64,000 nucleotides of DNA from Physcomitrium patens. Lineage: Eukaryota > Streptophyta > Bryopsida > Funariales > Funariaceae. A program made the position numbers and the translations under genes. Below are positions 1-11,298 of this stretch, one piece after another. A model generated the notes under the pieces. It did not search any database. It saw only the letters and a list, made by a program, of their open reading frames with translations, and was not told the origin of the DNA. The stretch is from NCBI RefSeq assembly GCF_000002425.4, contig NC_037260.1:17730274-17794273 (forward strand), given 5' to 3'. Positions within the stretch are counted from its first letter, which is position 1, and each line of letters begins with the position of its first letter.

Positions 1-399
1 GAAGAACTGGATTAATCAGATGAGTACAAGAACAACACCAGAAAGGTGAGCTAGAACTCCAAGAGATGTGTTGTCGAGACTGAAGAACCCTTCAGCCTCG
101 ACTCCTATATATACTACTGAATAGGAAGCTTCTCGAGCTACTTCCGCTAACTAGGACGCTTCTCCAACAACTTCTACTAATTAGGAAACTTCTCGAACAA
201 CTTCCTAGAATCTATCAGAATATTCTAGAACCTTCTAAGAATATTCTAGAACCTTCTAAGAATATTCTAGAACCTTCTAAGAGAATCTTTAGGGAATATT
301 CTAAGAATATTTTAGAACCTTCTAAAAGAATCTTTAGAGAATCTTTAGAGAATATTCTAGAAGAATATTCGAAGAATCTTCCAATGTATGTCCATGACA
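1..399 (-). repeat. Element A 3' LTR (edge-truncated)
   Basis: Base 1 aligns with 5752 in the other LTR. The LTR ends at 399 with the terminal inverted motif TGTCATGG read on the minus strand. It contains three copies of a 21-bp unit (gaatattctagaaccttctaa, about 218-280), where the partner LTR has one. That accounts exactly for its 42-bp excess. A TATATA box for element transcription lies near 107-114. Confidence 0.93.
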
Positions 400-413
400 T
401 CACCTCCTCTTCT
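400..413 (-). promoter_or_regulatory. Element A polypurine tract
   Basis: On the minus strand this reads AGAAGAGGAGGTGA, immediately before the 3' LTR. That is the position of the plus-strand primer in LTR elements. Confidence 0.8.
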
Positions 414-455
414 AGCTTCGAGGTCTCTGAGAAGCAATGTTGTTATCAGTCAATA

Positions 456-770
456 TCAACGCAAGAAAATGAAAATCTGTCGCATCACATCCGCTATGAA
501 TTCCAATTGTTGTTCGCGAGGCAAATGATTCATCGGCCCTTGGAGCCAACGGTAGTGACCAACACCTTCAACCTCTGACCAAGCGTGGACTTCTGTGTCT
601 TCATTGTGAAACTGTCCTCCAAACACACCTTCTGGCTGACCGTCGTAGGCAGGCTCGACCTCAAATACAATTACTAGCAATCTGTTGCTCGGTATCCTTC
701 GACGTCGTCGTGGTGCAGGCGGTTCTTCATCTCGCGGTCGTCTTCGTGAACTAGTCGCTTGAGATGACAT
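456..770 (-). CDS. Element A third ORF (accessory, unknown function)
   Basis: A 104-residue ORF starts with ATG in the sense direction of the element, between the chromodomain and the 3' LTR (57 bp from the LTR). The N-terminus is Arg/Pro/Glu-rich and looks disordered (SSRRRPRDEEPPAPRRRRR). The C-terminal half is conserved with the equivalent ORF of element B; both share GHYRWL-x-GP-x-N-x-L-x-REQ followed by a hydrophobic helix. I see no signal peptide, transmembrane segment or zinc finger, so it does not resemble an envelope gene. I do not recognise the family. The basic N-terminus could bind RNA or direct nuclear entry, but that is a guess. Confidence 0.75.
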   Translation of the reverse strand: MSSQATSSRRRPRDEEPPAPRRRRRIPSNRLLVIVFEVEPAYDGQPEGVFGGQFHNEDTEVHAWSEVEGVGHYRWLQGPMNHLPREQQLEFIADVMRQIFIFLR

Positions 771-923
771 AACAAGTGTAGTATCTTGACTATCGATGTC
801 TAAAGGCTAAAATGATGAGAGCAAACTATAGTTGCTAACAAAGTTCTACACTATCGAACTATGGGTTTTGGAGGTGCCCTCCTCCCTTTTTATGCTACTT
901 GATGAGCAAGCTTCAGCAAGAAG

Positions 924-3900
924 CTATCGTTGAATCGGCTTAGGTTTATGAGGATATCGTTGATGAAATTCTTGTACCTTTTTTGGCGTATTGGCAAGAT
1001 TTTTGGCACGCTCCCACGTTCGTTCATTGATGTCGTATCCACTCCAATGCACTAAATACTCCAATTTTCTCCTATTACGCCGTGAATCTAGTACCTTTTC
1101 CACCTCGTATTCCTCATGGTTTTCAATTTTGATACTTAGTGGCGGACTTTGTACTCTTTGGGGAAAAGCTGACTCTCGATAAGGTTCCAACAAAGACACG
1201 TGAAAGACTGGATGTACCTTCATAGTAGCTGGTAACTCCAGACGATATGCCACCGGATTGATCTGCTTCCTGATAACAAATGGCCCTAATCTCCGATAGT
1301 CCAATTTGTCACATCGCCGCTTGGTCTTGATATTCCGTCGAAGAAGCCATGCTTTACTTCCAACTTTAAAAGTAGGCGCCTCATTTCGATATTTATCTGC
1401 AGATGCCTTGTAACTCTCTTGGGCAGATTGCAATTGAAGCTTCAACGTCGCTTGAAGCTCCGATAGTTGCTTCACAAATCCTTCAGCTGCTGGGTTGTTA
1501 TTTGCTGAAGAACTCAATAAATCGAGCTTGGGGTGGTATCTGTAGTTGGAGAAGAATGGTGTTTGTTGAGTTGACGCATGAAGAGTGTTGTTGTATGCGA
1601 ACTCAGCAAGCGGTAGATATGCAGTCCAATCATCTTGTTGATAGTTGATGGTGCATCGTAAATATTGCTCCAAAACTTGATTCACCCGCTCCGTTTGACC
1701 GTCAGTTTGAGGATGAAAAGCCGAAGAGAGCTTAATATCCACCTTCAATATCTCAAAGAGGGACCTCCAAAACTTGGATACAAACTGAGTACCTCGATCC
1801 GACACGATATCATCTGGTAGGCCATGATAACGATATATGTTATCAAGAAAGAGTCTTGCGGTGTCTTCACTTGACGATGTTTTCTTGCAAGGCACGAAAT
1901 GCGCCATCTTTGTAAATCGATCCACCACAACAAAGATGATGTCAAATGAATTCGATGGCGGTAAGTCCGTAATGAAGTCCATAGAAACTGAAGACCATAG
2001 TCGGTGCGGAATAGGCAATGGCTGGAGAAGTCCATATGGACGATGTCGAGGGATCTTGGATCTTGAACAAACATCACAAGAAAGGACAAATTCCTTCACA
2101 TCCTTCCACATTTGGGGCCACCAAAAATCTCGTGAAATGAGCTCCAAAGTCTTGTTGAATCCAAAATGTCCCACAGTTGGAAAGTCGTGGCGAGATTGAA
2201 GTACTCGGAGTCGAGTTGGTCCTTTTGGGATATACAACCGCTCCTCAAAATACAGAAGATCTCCCTCCACCTTAAACTTGTCATTATCGACACGTTGTTT
2301 GATGTCAAGAGCTATAGAATCCTCAATGGTCGCAGTACGTACCTCGCTGAGGAAGCCGTCATCGATAGTTGCAATAGTAGCAAAAATCCTGAATTTTTCT
2401 GGTTTCAACAATGTTGTACATTGTTGATCAAACGCTGCTTCTCCAGCCTTTGGCGCAAGATACGATCTCCTCGATAATGCGTCAGATAATCCTTGCTATT
2501 TTCCAGGGCGTTAAGTGATAATACAGTCAAATCGTGATAGAGACATATTCCATCGAGCTTGACGATGATTCAAAATTCGAGCTGTCATGAAGTACTCCAA
2601 ATTCTTGTGGTCCGTATAAACAGTCACTGGATGTGCAGCTCCTTCGAGGAAGTGACGCCACTCTTGGAAGGCATCCACTATAGCAAGCAGCTCTTTGTCG
2701 TGGATCTCGTAGTTGATCTCAACAGCAGAGAACTTTCGTGAATAGAACGCAACTGGGTGAAGCTTCTTGTCTATGCCCATCTGTGAAAGCACAGCTCCCA
2801 AAGCAAAATCTGAAGCATCGGTCTCTAAATAGAAAGCCTTTGCAAAGTCAGGGTGTACCAAGATTGGAGCTGTAGTGAATGCCGTCTTGAGATCTTGAAA
2901 TGCTTTTGCTGCTTGTGATCCCCATTCGAGCTTGTCTTTGCTTGTTAGACGCGTGAGTGGTGCAGCAACTTGAGAATAATTCTTGATGAAGATCCGATAG
3001 AAGTTAGCAAATCCAAGAAAACACTGAACATCTCCAACCGTCTTCGGAACTTTCCAAGATATAATTGCTTCTACCTTTTTTGGATCCATCTTGAAGCCCT
3101 CTGTAGTCGCAATGAAACCCAAAAATTCCATCTCATTCTGGTGAAATTGACACTTCTCCAACTTGGCGTAGAGTCCTCGTTCGCGTAGTTTTTCAAGAAC
3201 CAAACAAACGTGCTTCTCATGTTCTTCTTCATTCTTGGAAAATATCAAAATATCATCTAGATAGATGACAACAAAGTCATCGAGGTACTCCCGAAAGATG
3301 TCGTTCATCATATGCTGAAAGACCGCTGGAGCATTGGTAAGACCAAAAGGCATGACATTGTACTCAAAATGGCCATAACTTGTACGAAAGGCTATCTTCC
3401 ATTCATCTCCTTCTTTGATTCGCACAAGGTTGTAGGCTCCTCTTAAATCAATCTTTGTAAAAATCCTTGCACGTCCAAGTTGATTTAAGAGGCCGGAGAT
3501 CAAAGGTAAGGGATAGCGATTTTTCTTGGTCACCTTGTTGAGTCCTCGGTAGTCCACGCACATCCGCAGTGAGCCATCCTTTTTCTTCACGAATAAGATT
3601 GGTGCTCCAGCTGACGACTTTGAATGTCGAATAAAATTCTTGGCTAGATTCTCATCGATGTACTTCTGCAATTCTGCCAACTCCGTCTGCGATAGGTATT
3701 ATATTGGACCAAAAGGTGGTTGCGCTCCTTCCTCTAAGTCTATGGCGCAATCATATGGTCGATGTTCCGGTAGTATATCGGCGTTCTTCTTCTGAAACAC
3801 GTCTTCAAAATCCCTATATTGCTCTGGTATATTCGATGTTGAGATATTCTCGCCGCTAGTTGGAGCTGCATAAATGACAAATGGTGCGCCTTCCTTGGAC

Positions 3901-4394
3901 GATCTTAGGAACGCTCTCGCTCCAATAAACATGGATTTCTTCATGTAGGTTCTACCAACAGGTTTATTATTATTTTTTTCAGGAAATGTTATCCTTCGTA
4001 GCCTCCAATCAATGGACGGATTATGATCTTCTAACCAAGAAAGACCAAGGATAACAGGGCTTGATGGGGTTCTAATAATATTAAAAACAACGTGACTACT
4101 ATGGTCCTTAAACACCACTTCTATAGGTTCTCATTCGTGGGTAACGTTGCCTGACAATAAGGGTCGTCCATCTATCACCTCTACGTGAATAGGTTTGGAC
4201 TTCTGTACTAAACGGATCTTGTGGCGTTTAGCAAACTCTTCATCTAAAAAACAAGTAGATGCCCCCGAATCCAATAAAGCTAAAGTTTTTTGTTTTTGAG
4301 GGCCTAAAAACAAAGGAATTGTAAAACAACGGGCAAGTTGGACAGAGAAGGAGGAACCTAATTGTTGTCGTGATATTAGATTGTCCAGCCGCAC
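924..4394 (-). pseudogene. pol: Element A pol region (protease, RT, RNase H, integrase, chromodomain), broken
   Basis: The parts, from high to low coordinate, are as follows. A retropepsin-like protease has the active-site motif LLDSGAS near 4.28 kb. Reverse transcriptase has VDYRGLNK and YLDDILIFS near 3.2-3.6 kb. RNase H has ETDASDFALGAVLSQ and YTDHKNLEYF near 2.6-2.8 kb. Integrase has an HHCC zinc finger (CDVCSRSK), the core DFITDLPPS, SDRGTQFVSKFW and HPQTDGQTERVNQ at about 1.6-2.2 kb. A C-terminal chromodomain (EVEKVLDSRRNRRKLEYLVH) lies near 1.0-1.1 kb. In this clade the chromodomain is known to steer integration to particular chromatin. The region carries a few breaks and is treated as a fossil. 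Confidence 0.93.
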
Positions 4395-4399
4395 GGTTC

Positions 4400-5401
4400 C
4401 TACTGTGGCTGGGCGTCGTCGTTTTCCGGAATCATCACACTTCTAGTCTTGACAGGGTGCCAATTTTGCTTCTTTGGGCAATTTCCAACCTTGTGACCTT
4501 CTTCTCCACAGTACAAACATAACCCTTCCTCCATACGTCGTTTCTTCTCTGTTGGAGTAAGAGAACGGACACGCGCCGTGTCGATTTGCATGTCTGTTGC
4601 CTCCGAATGTGAGTTTAAGCTATTTGCAGACATAGTCACGTCGTAACGAGTCATTTGGTGTCTTGGACGTTGGTCTTGGCGACGCTGGAATAGGCGGTTG
4701 TCACACTTTACAGCTTGGCTAATGGCTTCGTTGAGCGTTTGAGGATCAGGAAGAGATAACAACAAGTCCTTCACATCATCCTTCAAGCCCCAATAAAACT
4801 GACTCACCAACGCCTCTTCACCCCAATTAATGTCACTTGCCAATTGTCTGAAATCCGAGGCATAGACTGATGCAGAGCGTGTTCCTTGTCGTAGCGATCG
4901 GATCTTTGTTGTAGCCCATCGAACTTTATCATGCTCGCCAAATGCTTCTGCAAATGCCTCCAAGAACGTTTCAAAGTTGCTCAGGATTGGCGATCGCTTC
5001 TCGAATAAGGGAGTAAACCAAGATAGAGCTTGTGCTGTAAGCAAGGTTCCAACAAGCCCAACACGCGCTTCCTCCGTCGGATAACGTTCGGGCTGTAAAA
5101 TTGTTATCAACCTGATTTGATTGACAAAACCTCGAAACTTGGAACGAGTTCCATCAAACTTATCCGGAAGACTAACTCGAGGCTCCTTTCGTTGTAGGAC
5201 TACTCGATCTTGTTGAAATGGAGGTAGAACTGCTTCTTCTGGCACAGAAGTTTGAGGCTGATATGCTTTAGATGGCGCTATCCCAGATGCTCCATTGTTA
5301 TGGAGTCCTACCATGACTCCTTCGATCTCTGTTGTCCTATGTGACAATGAGACAAGAGCATTTATGATGGCGTCTAGTTTAGATTCCAAACTTTCAGCCA
5401 T
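4400..5401 (-). CDS. gag: Element A gag polyprotein
   Basis: A 333-residue reading frame starts at the first ATG after the primer site. The N-terminus is predicted helical and is followed by the retrotransposon gag core (around residues 80-230, including the segment VSLPDKFDGTRSKF). A CCHC zinc knuckle, CLYCGEEGHKVGNC, lies near residue 298. The family role is capsid assembly and packaging of element RNA in the cytoplasm. It aligns along its whole length with the gag of element B (for example PEKFDGTRSKFRGFINQV against PDKFDGTRSKFRGFVNQI). Confidence 0.93.
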   Translation of the reverse strand: MAESLESKLDAIINALVSLSHRTTEIEGVMVGLHNNGASGIAPSKAYQPQTSVPEEAVLPPFQQDRVVLQRKEPRVSLPDKFDGTRSKFRGFVNQIRLITILQPERYPTEEARVGLVGTLLTAQALSWFTPLFEKRSPILSNFETFLEAFAEAFGEHDKVRWATTKIRSLRQGTRSASVYASDFRQLASDINWGEEALVSQFYWGLKDDVKDLLLSLPDPQTLNEAISQAVKCDNRLFQRRQDQRPRHQMTRYDVTMSANSLNSHSEATDMQIDTARVRSLTPTEKKRRMEEGLCLYCGEEGHKVGNCPKKQNWHPVKTRSVMIPENDDAQPQ

Positions 5402-5669
5402 ATTAACGTCTTAACCTTCGGCTAACCTTCAGAAAGAAGAAAAAAGAGTTTTGACAAGAGGACAATATTGGTTCAGAGGAGAGTACTCCGCAACCTCTAA
5501 AACGCCTTAAGACTCCAAGATGAGGGGTAATCCACTCTCTCCAAGAAGAATAAGGCTCCAATATTGAGAAAGAAGAGATATCAGTTTAGAGGAGGGTAAT
5601 CCGCAACCTCTAAAACACTAGCACACCTTCAAGAAGAGGGGTAATCCACTCTCTAACAAGAAGGAACTA

Positions 5670-5681
5670 GCTCTGATACCA
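5670..5681 (-). promoter_or_regulatory. Element A primer-binding site (initiator tRNA-Met)
   Basis: On the minus strand this reads TGGTATCAGAGC, the classical 12-base complement of the plant initiator tRNA-Met 3' end. It lies about 23 bp inside the 5' LTR rather than directly next to it. Element B has the same spacing. Confidence 0.9.
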
Positions 5682-5704
5682 ATGAAAATGCAGTCTCGAC
5701 AAAC

Positions 5705-6108
5705 TGTCACGGATACAAAATACAGACAAGAAAACTAGACAAGAAGTTCAAGAAGAACTGGATTAATCAGATGAGTACAAGAACAACACCAGAAAGGTGA
5801 GCTAGAACTCCAAGAGATGTGTTGTCGAGACTGAAGAACCCTTCAATCTCGACTCCTATATATACTACTGAATAGGAAGCTTCTCGAGCTACTTCCGCTA
5901 ACTAGGACGCTTCTCCAACAACTTCTACTAATTAGGAAACTTCTCGAGCAACTTCCTAGAATCTATCAGAATATTCTAGAACCTTCTAAGAGAATCTTTA
6001 GGGAATATTCTAAGAATCTTCTAAAACCTTCTAAAAGAATCTTTAGAGAATCTTTAGAGAATATTCTAGAAGAATATTCGAAGAATCTTCCAATGTATGT
6101 CCATGACA
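5705..6108 (-). repeat. Element A 5' LTR
   Basis: This complete 404-bp LTR is bounded by TGTCACGG on the plus strand and TGTCATGG on the minus strand, an extended terminal inverted repeat. A TATA-box stretch (TATATATA read on the minus strand, near 5857-5864) is the likely promoter of the element. Confidence 0.93.
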
Positions 6109-6610
6109 TAGGGACATCAATGCACTTATCAACATCCATAATATAAGAGAGCCAAAAAATAAGAATAAGTAAAACAAATAAATATAAATAATAAATCTTA
6201 AATAAAAAATAAAATAATATTAAATTTTCTTAAGTAATTTTATATTTTTAAAAGTTTGAATTAATTAAAAGAGTCTACAGTCATACAAGTATTGTGGCAA
6301 TTCCAAAAAACCTACAATCTATTGTACTTCTCTAAGTTTTTCTATTTATTCTTCAAATCAACTTTAGTGTATCTATAGAAATGCATCTCTATTATCATTC
6401 AAGGTCTTCTTCTAATGTCTTTTCTTATGTTTGTAAATTTGCCACTTCAAAAAATTAACCTCTTCTTCTAATTATCACTTTTGTATTTGTCTTTGTATCA
6501 AGTTTGATTCAACCATAAGAGAGGAGTTATGAAATTTACATTCACGTATAGTTTGCCCAAAATTACAAATAAGCACTTCTGAATGACCATCAATTTTTTC
6601 AAGGGACCAT
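6109..6610. other. AT-rich gap between element A and LTR E1
   Basis: No coding frame is supported. The part next to 6610 could be a remnant of the internal region of element E, but it does not visibly match the internal bases that follow the second E LTR at 63952. Confidence 0.5.
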
Positions 6611-8383
6611 TGTTATAATACGTGAAGTCTTGCTTGAGAATGCTCTGGGTACTTGGCTGTGGAAGGTAGAATAGAAATTACAACAAAAAAATCCTAACTA
6701 TAATAGAATATTAACTAAATTCTAATTAGACCATAATAATGCTAAGCAAGCTTTAATCAAATTTAAAAAAAAACCTCAAAGAATTTTCAAAGAAACAATA
6801 AGAAATCTTAAAGAAATATAAGAATGATGACAAATATCTCTCAAATACATCCCAATTCAATCTCAATTTAATCTTAGTTAAAATATTAATGAACATTCAA
6901 AGTTTAGTCCAAAAATAATTAAATTTTAAACCCTAAAGAAACCCTAATAAAATCCTAAACTCTAAACCAAATCCCAATCAAACCCTAAATCAAACCCTAA
7001 ACCAAATTTTAATCAAATCTTAATTATATTCTAATCAAATCCTAAACCCTAAACCAAACCTTAATCAAATCTTAAATCCTAAGTCCTAAATCAAATCCTA
7101 AAAAAATCCTAAACCAAATCCTAATCGAATCCTAATCAAACCCTAAACCTAAATCAAATCGTTAACTCTAAATCAAATCCTAATCAAATCCTAATCTAAA
7201 TCCTAATTAAACCTTAATTAAATCCTAAATCTTAAACCAAATCCTAAACAAATCTTAAATCTTAAATCAAACCCTAACCAAATCCTAACTCTAAATCAAA
7301 TCCTAACCAAACTCTAAATCCTAAACCAATTCCTAATCAAACCCTAGTAATTCCTATAATAGATTTAAACTTCAATAATTAATGAATAAATCTTTGATCT
7401 TAACTCAAATTTTGCACACTTCTTACAAAATAAGTTTAAAATAAGCACAAAAAATTTGGAAAGAATCAGAATTACCAAATTGATGATAACCTCAAAAATG
7501 TGCTCGGATATTGGCCGTCCTCTTCTCCAACCTTGATGCCAATCTTCTAGAGCCAATATCTCTCCTTTTCACTGTTCGATTGATTTCAAATTTCTCATAC
7601 ACATAGAAAAACAAGTCTAATATCCTTTTACATAAATTTCATTCTAATCCAACTATTAGATTGCAAGAAGTCTTTAAAATCCTCTTTGGACCTAAAATTC
7701 TACTTTTTGAGACCTTGACCCACTTAAACCTCAATAACCCTCAATTCAACTATTTGATTGAATTCAAATTTATAACACATATTAAACACAACTATAACCA
7801 TAAACCCACAAAATTTCACTTTTAGATCTATTACAAAACTCTTGAAATCATCCAAAATATAAATCCTATTTTATTTCATAAAATCCAAGTCATCCAAAAC
7901 AAACCTTGACTTTGCAAAGTTCTTACAAAGTCATAACAACTCCAAAACGCCCAAAATCAATGCTCATAGAAACCTTATTTAATCTGCTATCAAATCCCTC
8001 TCTCCGATCTGTAGAAGAAACCTAGAGTCGTCATCAAGACTCAATTTTGTGCCTCAAGGTCTGATTTCTAGCCTGGTTTATAACCGGCCCTCTTCGGGTA
8101 TCAACATCTAGTTTTTCTAAGTAATTTTTACTAGAATTTACTCTTAACTTCCTCCTAAAGATATTTATATTATTTATTTTTCCAATCTATCTTATTTTTG
8201 CCTTATTTATGGCCCTACAAAGTAAGCAGAAGTCACTTTTCTAAAAAGAGAGCATTACTATTAAAAGTTTTACTACCTTCCTATCTTTTATCCATATTTT
8301 TCTACTTTTTCTTTTAACTTGGCTCTTCTATAATAAGATCCATATTATTATCTTTCACCATATAGTCGTGTTACAACACGACA
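6611..8383 (-). repeat. LTR E, copy 1 (minus strand), solo or truncated
   Basis: This ~1.77-kb block is the reverse complement of 62195-63951. On the minus strand it starts TGTCGTGTTGTAACACGACT, whose first bases form a short palindrome, and it ends ACGTATTATAACA. Colinear matches run through its whole length, including the degenerate TTTAGGG-like array and the block around 7560-8100. TG...CA-type ends and matching lengths (1773 and 1757 bp) support an LTR. I could not find a convincing target-site duplication, so solo LTR and truncated element are both possible. The family is not recognised. Confidence 0.75.
6925..7350 (-). repeat. Degenerate telomere-like array inside LTR E1
   Basis: About 60 short units such as CCCTAAA, TCCTAAA and CCTAATCAAA are interspersed without strict phase. 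Because the second E LTR has the same array at the same internal position (63280-63650), it is part of the repeat and not an independent interstitial telomere. Confidence 0.8.
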
Positions 8384-9777
8384 CCACTTTTCTCCTTGTC
8401 TTTCATGTATTAAGCAGGTCCTAATTGTGATTTTATAAGGAAACCAATAAGGTTCAAAAGCACATGCAATTACCTTGGGATTCTAAATACCTAGTTTAAA
8501 GTAAAGAAAACTTGATAGAGATGGAAAATATTGTGATAAATTACCAAGATATATATATTCATGTGAATTTGAGAATAGACTATCTTTGTCGTTATGTATG
8601 CTATTATCATCTAAACCTAATGCATGTACTAAAGAAGAGAGGTTTAAAAGACTAAGTCTTAAACTTGTAATAATTATTGGATTTTTTAAACGAGTATGCC
8701 ATTTACATAATTCTAGTTGATCATTCAGAAGCTTTTTTAGTACATGATGACTATCCTCTACTGCCACAATTATTCTTTTCACCTCTATAATTCTTGTATC
8801 AATAATATTCTATAGTTCATTTTGTGATGCTCGAACTACTTCCTCTAATTCTTCAAACTTTTTTTTGATACTATCTTGTATGCCAAAGAAGCAGTGATCC
8901 TCAAAACTAGGGATGGCTATAAGAGGAGAAAATTGAACCAAAGACTGACCTTACAAGCTATACTTTCTAAAAATAATAGCTACTATAGATTCTCCTAAAG
9001 CAAGTGGATCTAATAAAATCCAAGCTTTGACTGCCAATGCTCTAAATTTATGCTAAATAACTTCTACTTGCTATGCGTCAATTTTTTTTTTACCAAACAA
9101 TCCTTCAATCTCACTTTTCAGCTCTAAAAGAGGTTATTTGAGAGCTTTCTTCTCCAATACAAGCTACTCAAGCCTTCTCTACTTAAATTCTTTCAACTCT
9201 TTTGTAAGTTCAAAAACAAGTGAATGTCTAAATCTTTTGAGATATTGTAATGCTAGGTTGATGTTGATTTTTTCAAAAATTGGATAATCAAATTGATGAA
9301 TAAGATCTCTAATTAGCAACATTTGTCTCAATTGAAAAACATGTTTTGAAAAAAGTAGCATCTTTGTAAGTTCTTGTATAATATCCACTCCTAATATATG
9401 CTTAAGAATGTATTCCTAAATCCAAGCATATATGAGCTTAAAACCTACTTCTTTCTTTCTTCTCAATGTTGTTTGCATTATTATTTTAGATTTTTGAATA
9501 ATATTTGGACAAAATAAAAAAACAAAATTAAACAAAAAAAAGAAAAAAATATAAGATTAAAAGAAATAAAATTTAGAATCAAAATATATTTATAAATAAA
9601 AGATTAAAAGATATTCAATAATTTTAGAATTCAATAACTTAAATTAATTTTATTCAAATTATTTAAATTTAGACTAAAATTCAAATTATCATTGATTATT
9701 CATATAAATAAAGTTAAAAATAAAATAAAATAAAATAAAATAAATATTATTATTTTCTAATAGTTATTATAAATACA
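8384..9777. other. AT-rich intergenic sequence, no gene seen
   Basis: Only short frames without recognisable domains are present. Near 9480-9770 the sequence becomes A-rich, with an (AAAAT)n-type run at about 9719-9742. Confidence 0.6.
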
Positions 9778-10233
9778 ACTAAGAGTCATAACTAAAGATT
9801 AAAGTAGAGTAAAATTGTAAAAAAAAACTTTTGTCATATATGTCATGAACCTAACTAAATGTTATAATTAAAGTTTAAAATAAAGTAAAACTATTAAAAA
9901 ATAATTTTATATTAGATATCATGGATAAAATTAAAAGTTATGAATAAAGTTCAAAATAGAGTACAACTATAAAAAATAGACTTTATAATAGATGTTATGG
10001 ATATAACTAAGTCTTATAACTAAAGTCCAAGGTAAAGTAGAATTGTAAAAAAGAACTTTTGTAGTAGGTGTTACAAACATGATTAAATATTATAACTAAA
10101 GTTTAGAATAAAGTAAAATTGTAAGAAAGACTTTTGTAGTAATTGTTATGAACACAACAAAGAGTTACGATAAAAGTTTAAAATAAAAAAGAATTATAAA
10201 AAAAGACTTATTTGTAATAAAATCTATACAAAA
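9778..10233. repeat. 76-bp tandem repeat, about six decayed units
   Basis: Units start at about 9778, 9854, 9930, 10006, 10082 and 10158. Each has the skeleton ACTAA-x-GTTATAACTAAAGT, then AAAGTA-AAATTGTAAAAA, then CTTTTGTAGTA-x-TGTTATGAACA. The units are diverged by eye, so the array is old. Confidence 0.8.
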
Positions 10234-10722
10234 AATTGAGAAGTGGGTGCTTAAATAGATTGCAAAGCATGCATTATTAAAAAAATTATCACTTAATAAA
10301 ATAAAATATGATATTTGTTTAAACCTCATTGTATGTGTAAATAAGTAATTTTCACACACTATATACATTTAAACTAGGTTGCATCTATAAACAAGTGATT
10401 GTCAATATATCACTTCTAATAAACTAGAATAGACTTTTATATCATGTCTATTATTCAAAAATCATACTTGATTGTAAGATGCATTGAATGATGTTTACAT
10501 GGACGTTGATATACAAGTTAAGGAATAGAATCATATTTTTGCTCTTACAAGAGTGTTAGAAAATGCCTACATACTTTCTTTACTAATTTTTTTTTCTTGC
10601 TTCACAACCTATTGACTAGTTTAGATGGCATATGATAGTAGTTTATATCTTCTACTTTTGCTAGCTATCTATTTAGGTGGTTGTAGTGTAAAAATACATC
10701 GCAATTATATAAGTTGATCCTA
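10234..10722. other. AT-rich spacer
   Basis: No gene or repeat is recognised. It runs to the target site of element B. Confidence 0.5.
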
Positions 10723-10727
10723 CCAAC

Positions 10728-11257
10728 TGTCAAGGACAAGAACTCGATGAAAGCTAAAGAGTAAGTGAGACTTTTCTCAAAAAGAAATAGGACAAAATAG
10801 AAATATGTATATTAAGAAAGAAACTGGAATGGCTATTGCCAAAATACAAGAAAACTAGAGACCCTTGAAACTAGACTAGAAGCAAGAAAGGAATTGACAA
10901 GAGTGAAGAGGGCTTCACTCTTGCCTCTATATATACTATCTAACTAGAAGCCACGTGGCGATGTTCTATAAGACCTCCAATATATGTTGACTTTCTAGGC
11001 CACATGCCTTTGCTTGCAAGGCAAGTTTTCTATGGATGGACCACGTAGTTAGCTTGTTCTTTAAGCTTCCAACATGCGTGGCACATGGCTAACTTGTTGA
11101 CCAAGTTTCTAACCTAAAAGTCAACTATAGACTCCTATAAAGTCAAAGTAGCGTCTATGAAGCTTCTAAGAAGCTTTTCTAGAAGATATTACACAATTAA
11201 CCTACTTTTACATACTTTTATCTATTCCTATAGGTAATTATATGTATGTCCGTGACA
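10728..11257 (-). repeat. Element B 3' LTR
   Basis: A 530-bp LTR with terminal inverted motif TGTCAAGGACA (plus) and TGTCACGGACATAC (minus). It differs from its partner by a single A/G near 10903 in my reading. It is followed inwards by the polypurine tract. Confidence 0.96.
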
Positions 11258-11271
11258 TTACCCCCCCTTCT
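11258..11271 (-). promoter_or_regulatory. Element B polypurine tract
   Basis: On the minus strand this reads AGAAGGGGGGGTAA, directly before the 3' LTR. Confidence 0.85.
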
Positions 11272-11298
11272 AGGGACGAGTTCCACGAGGAGCGGTGA

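Larger units (their letters stand above)
1..6108 (-). mobile_element. Chromovirus A (Ty3/Gypsy LTR retrotransposon), lightly broken
   Basis: An LTR retrotransposon lies on the minus strand. Order in its own sense: 5' LTR (5705-6108), tRNA-Met primer site, gag, protease, reverse transcriptase, RNase H, integrase, chromodomain, an extra small ORF, polypurine tract, 3' LTR (1-399). The chromodomain after the integrase places it among chromoviruses of Ty3/Gypsy. The first ~47 bp of the LTR at the window's left edge lie outside the window, so the left target-site copy cannot be seen. Across ~357 shared positions the two LTRs differ at about six bases, plus a copy-number change of a 21-bp unit. That suggests an insertion roughly a million years old at usual plant rates. 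The pol region carries a few breaks (about three or four); gag and the third ORF read open. It is a distinct family from element B, which is clearly related in protein but not in LTR sequence. Confidence 0.95.

Noticed and set aside
215-403. Minus-strand ORF of ~60 codons rich in ILLEGSRIF repeats
   Set aside because: It is the translation of the 21-bp units of the element A LTR, not a gene.
6925-7350. Interstitial telomere or chromosome-fusion scar
   Set aside because: The same array lies at the same place in the second E LTR, so it is a component of that repeat; the words are also too degenerate for a former chromosome end.
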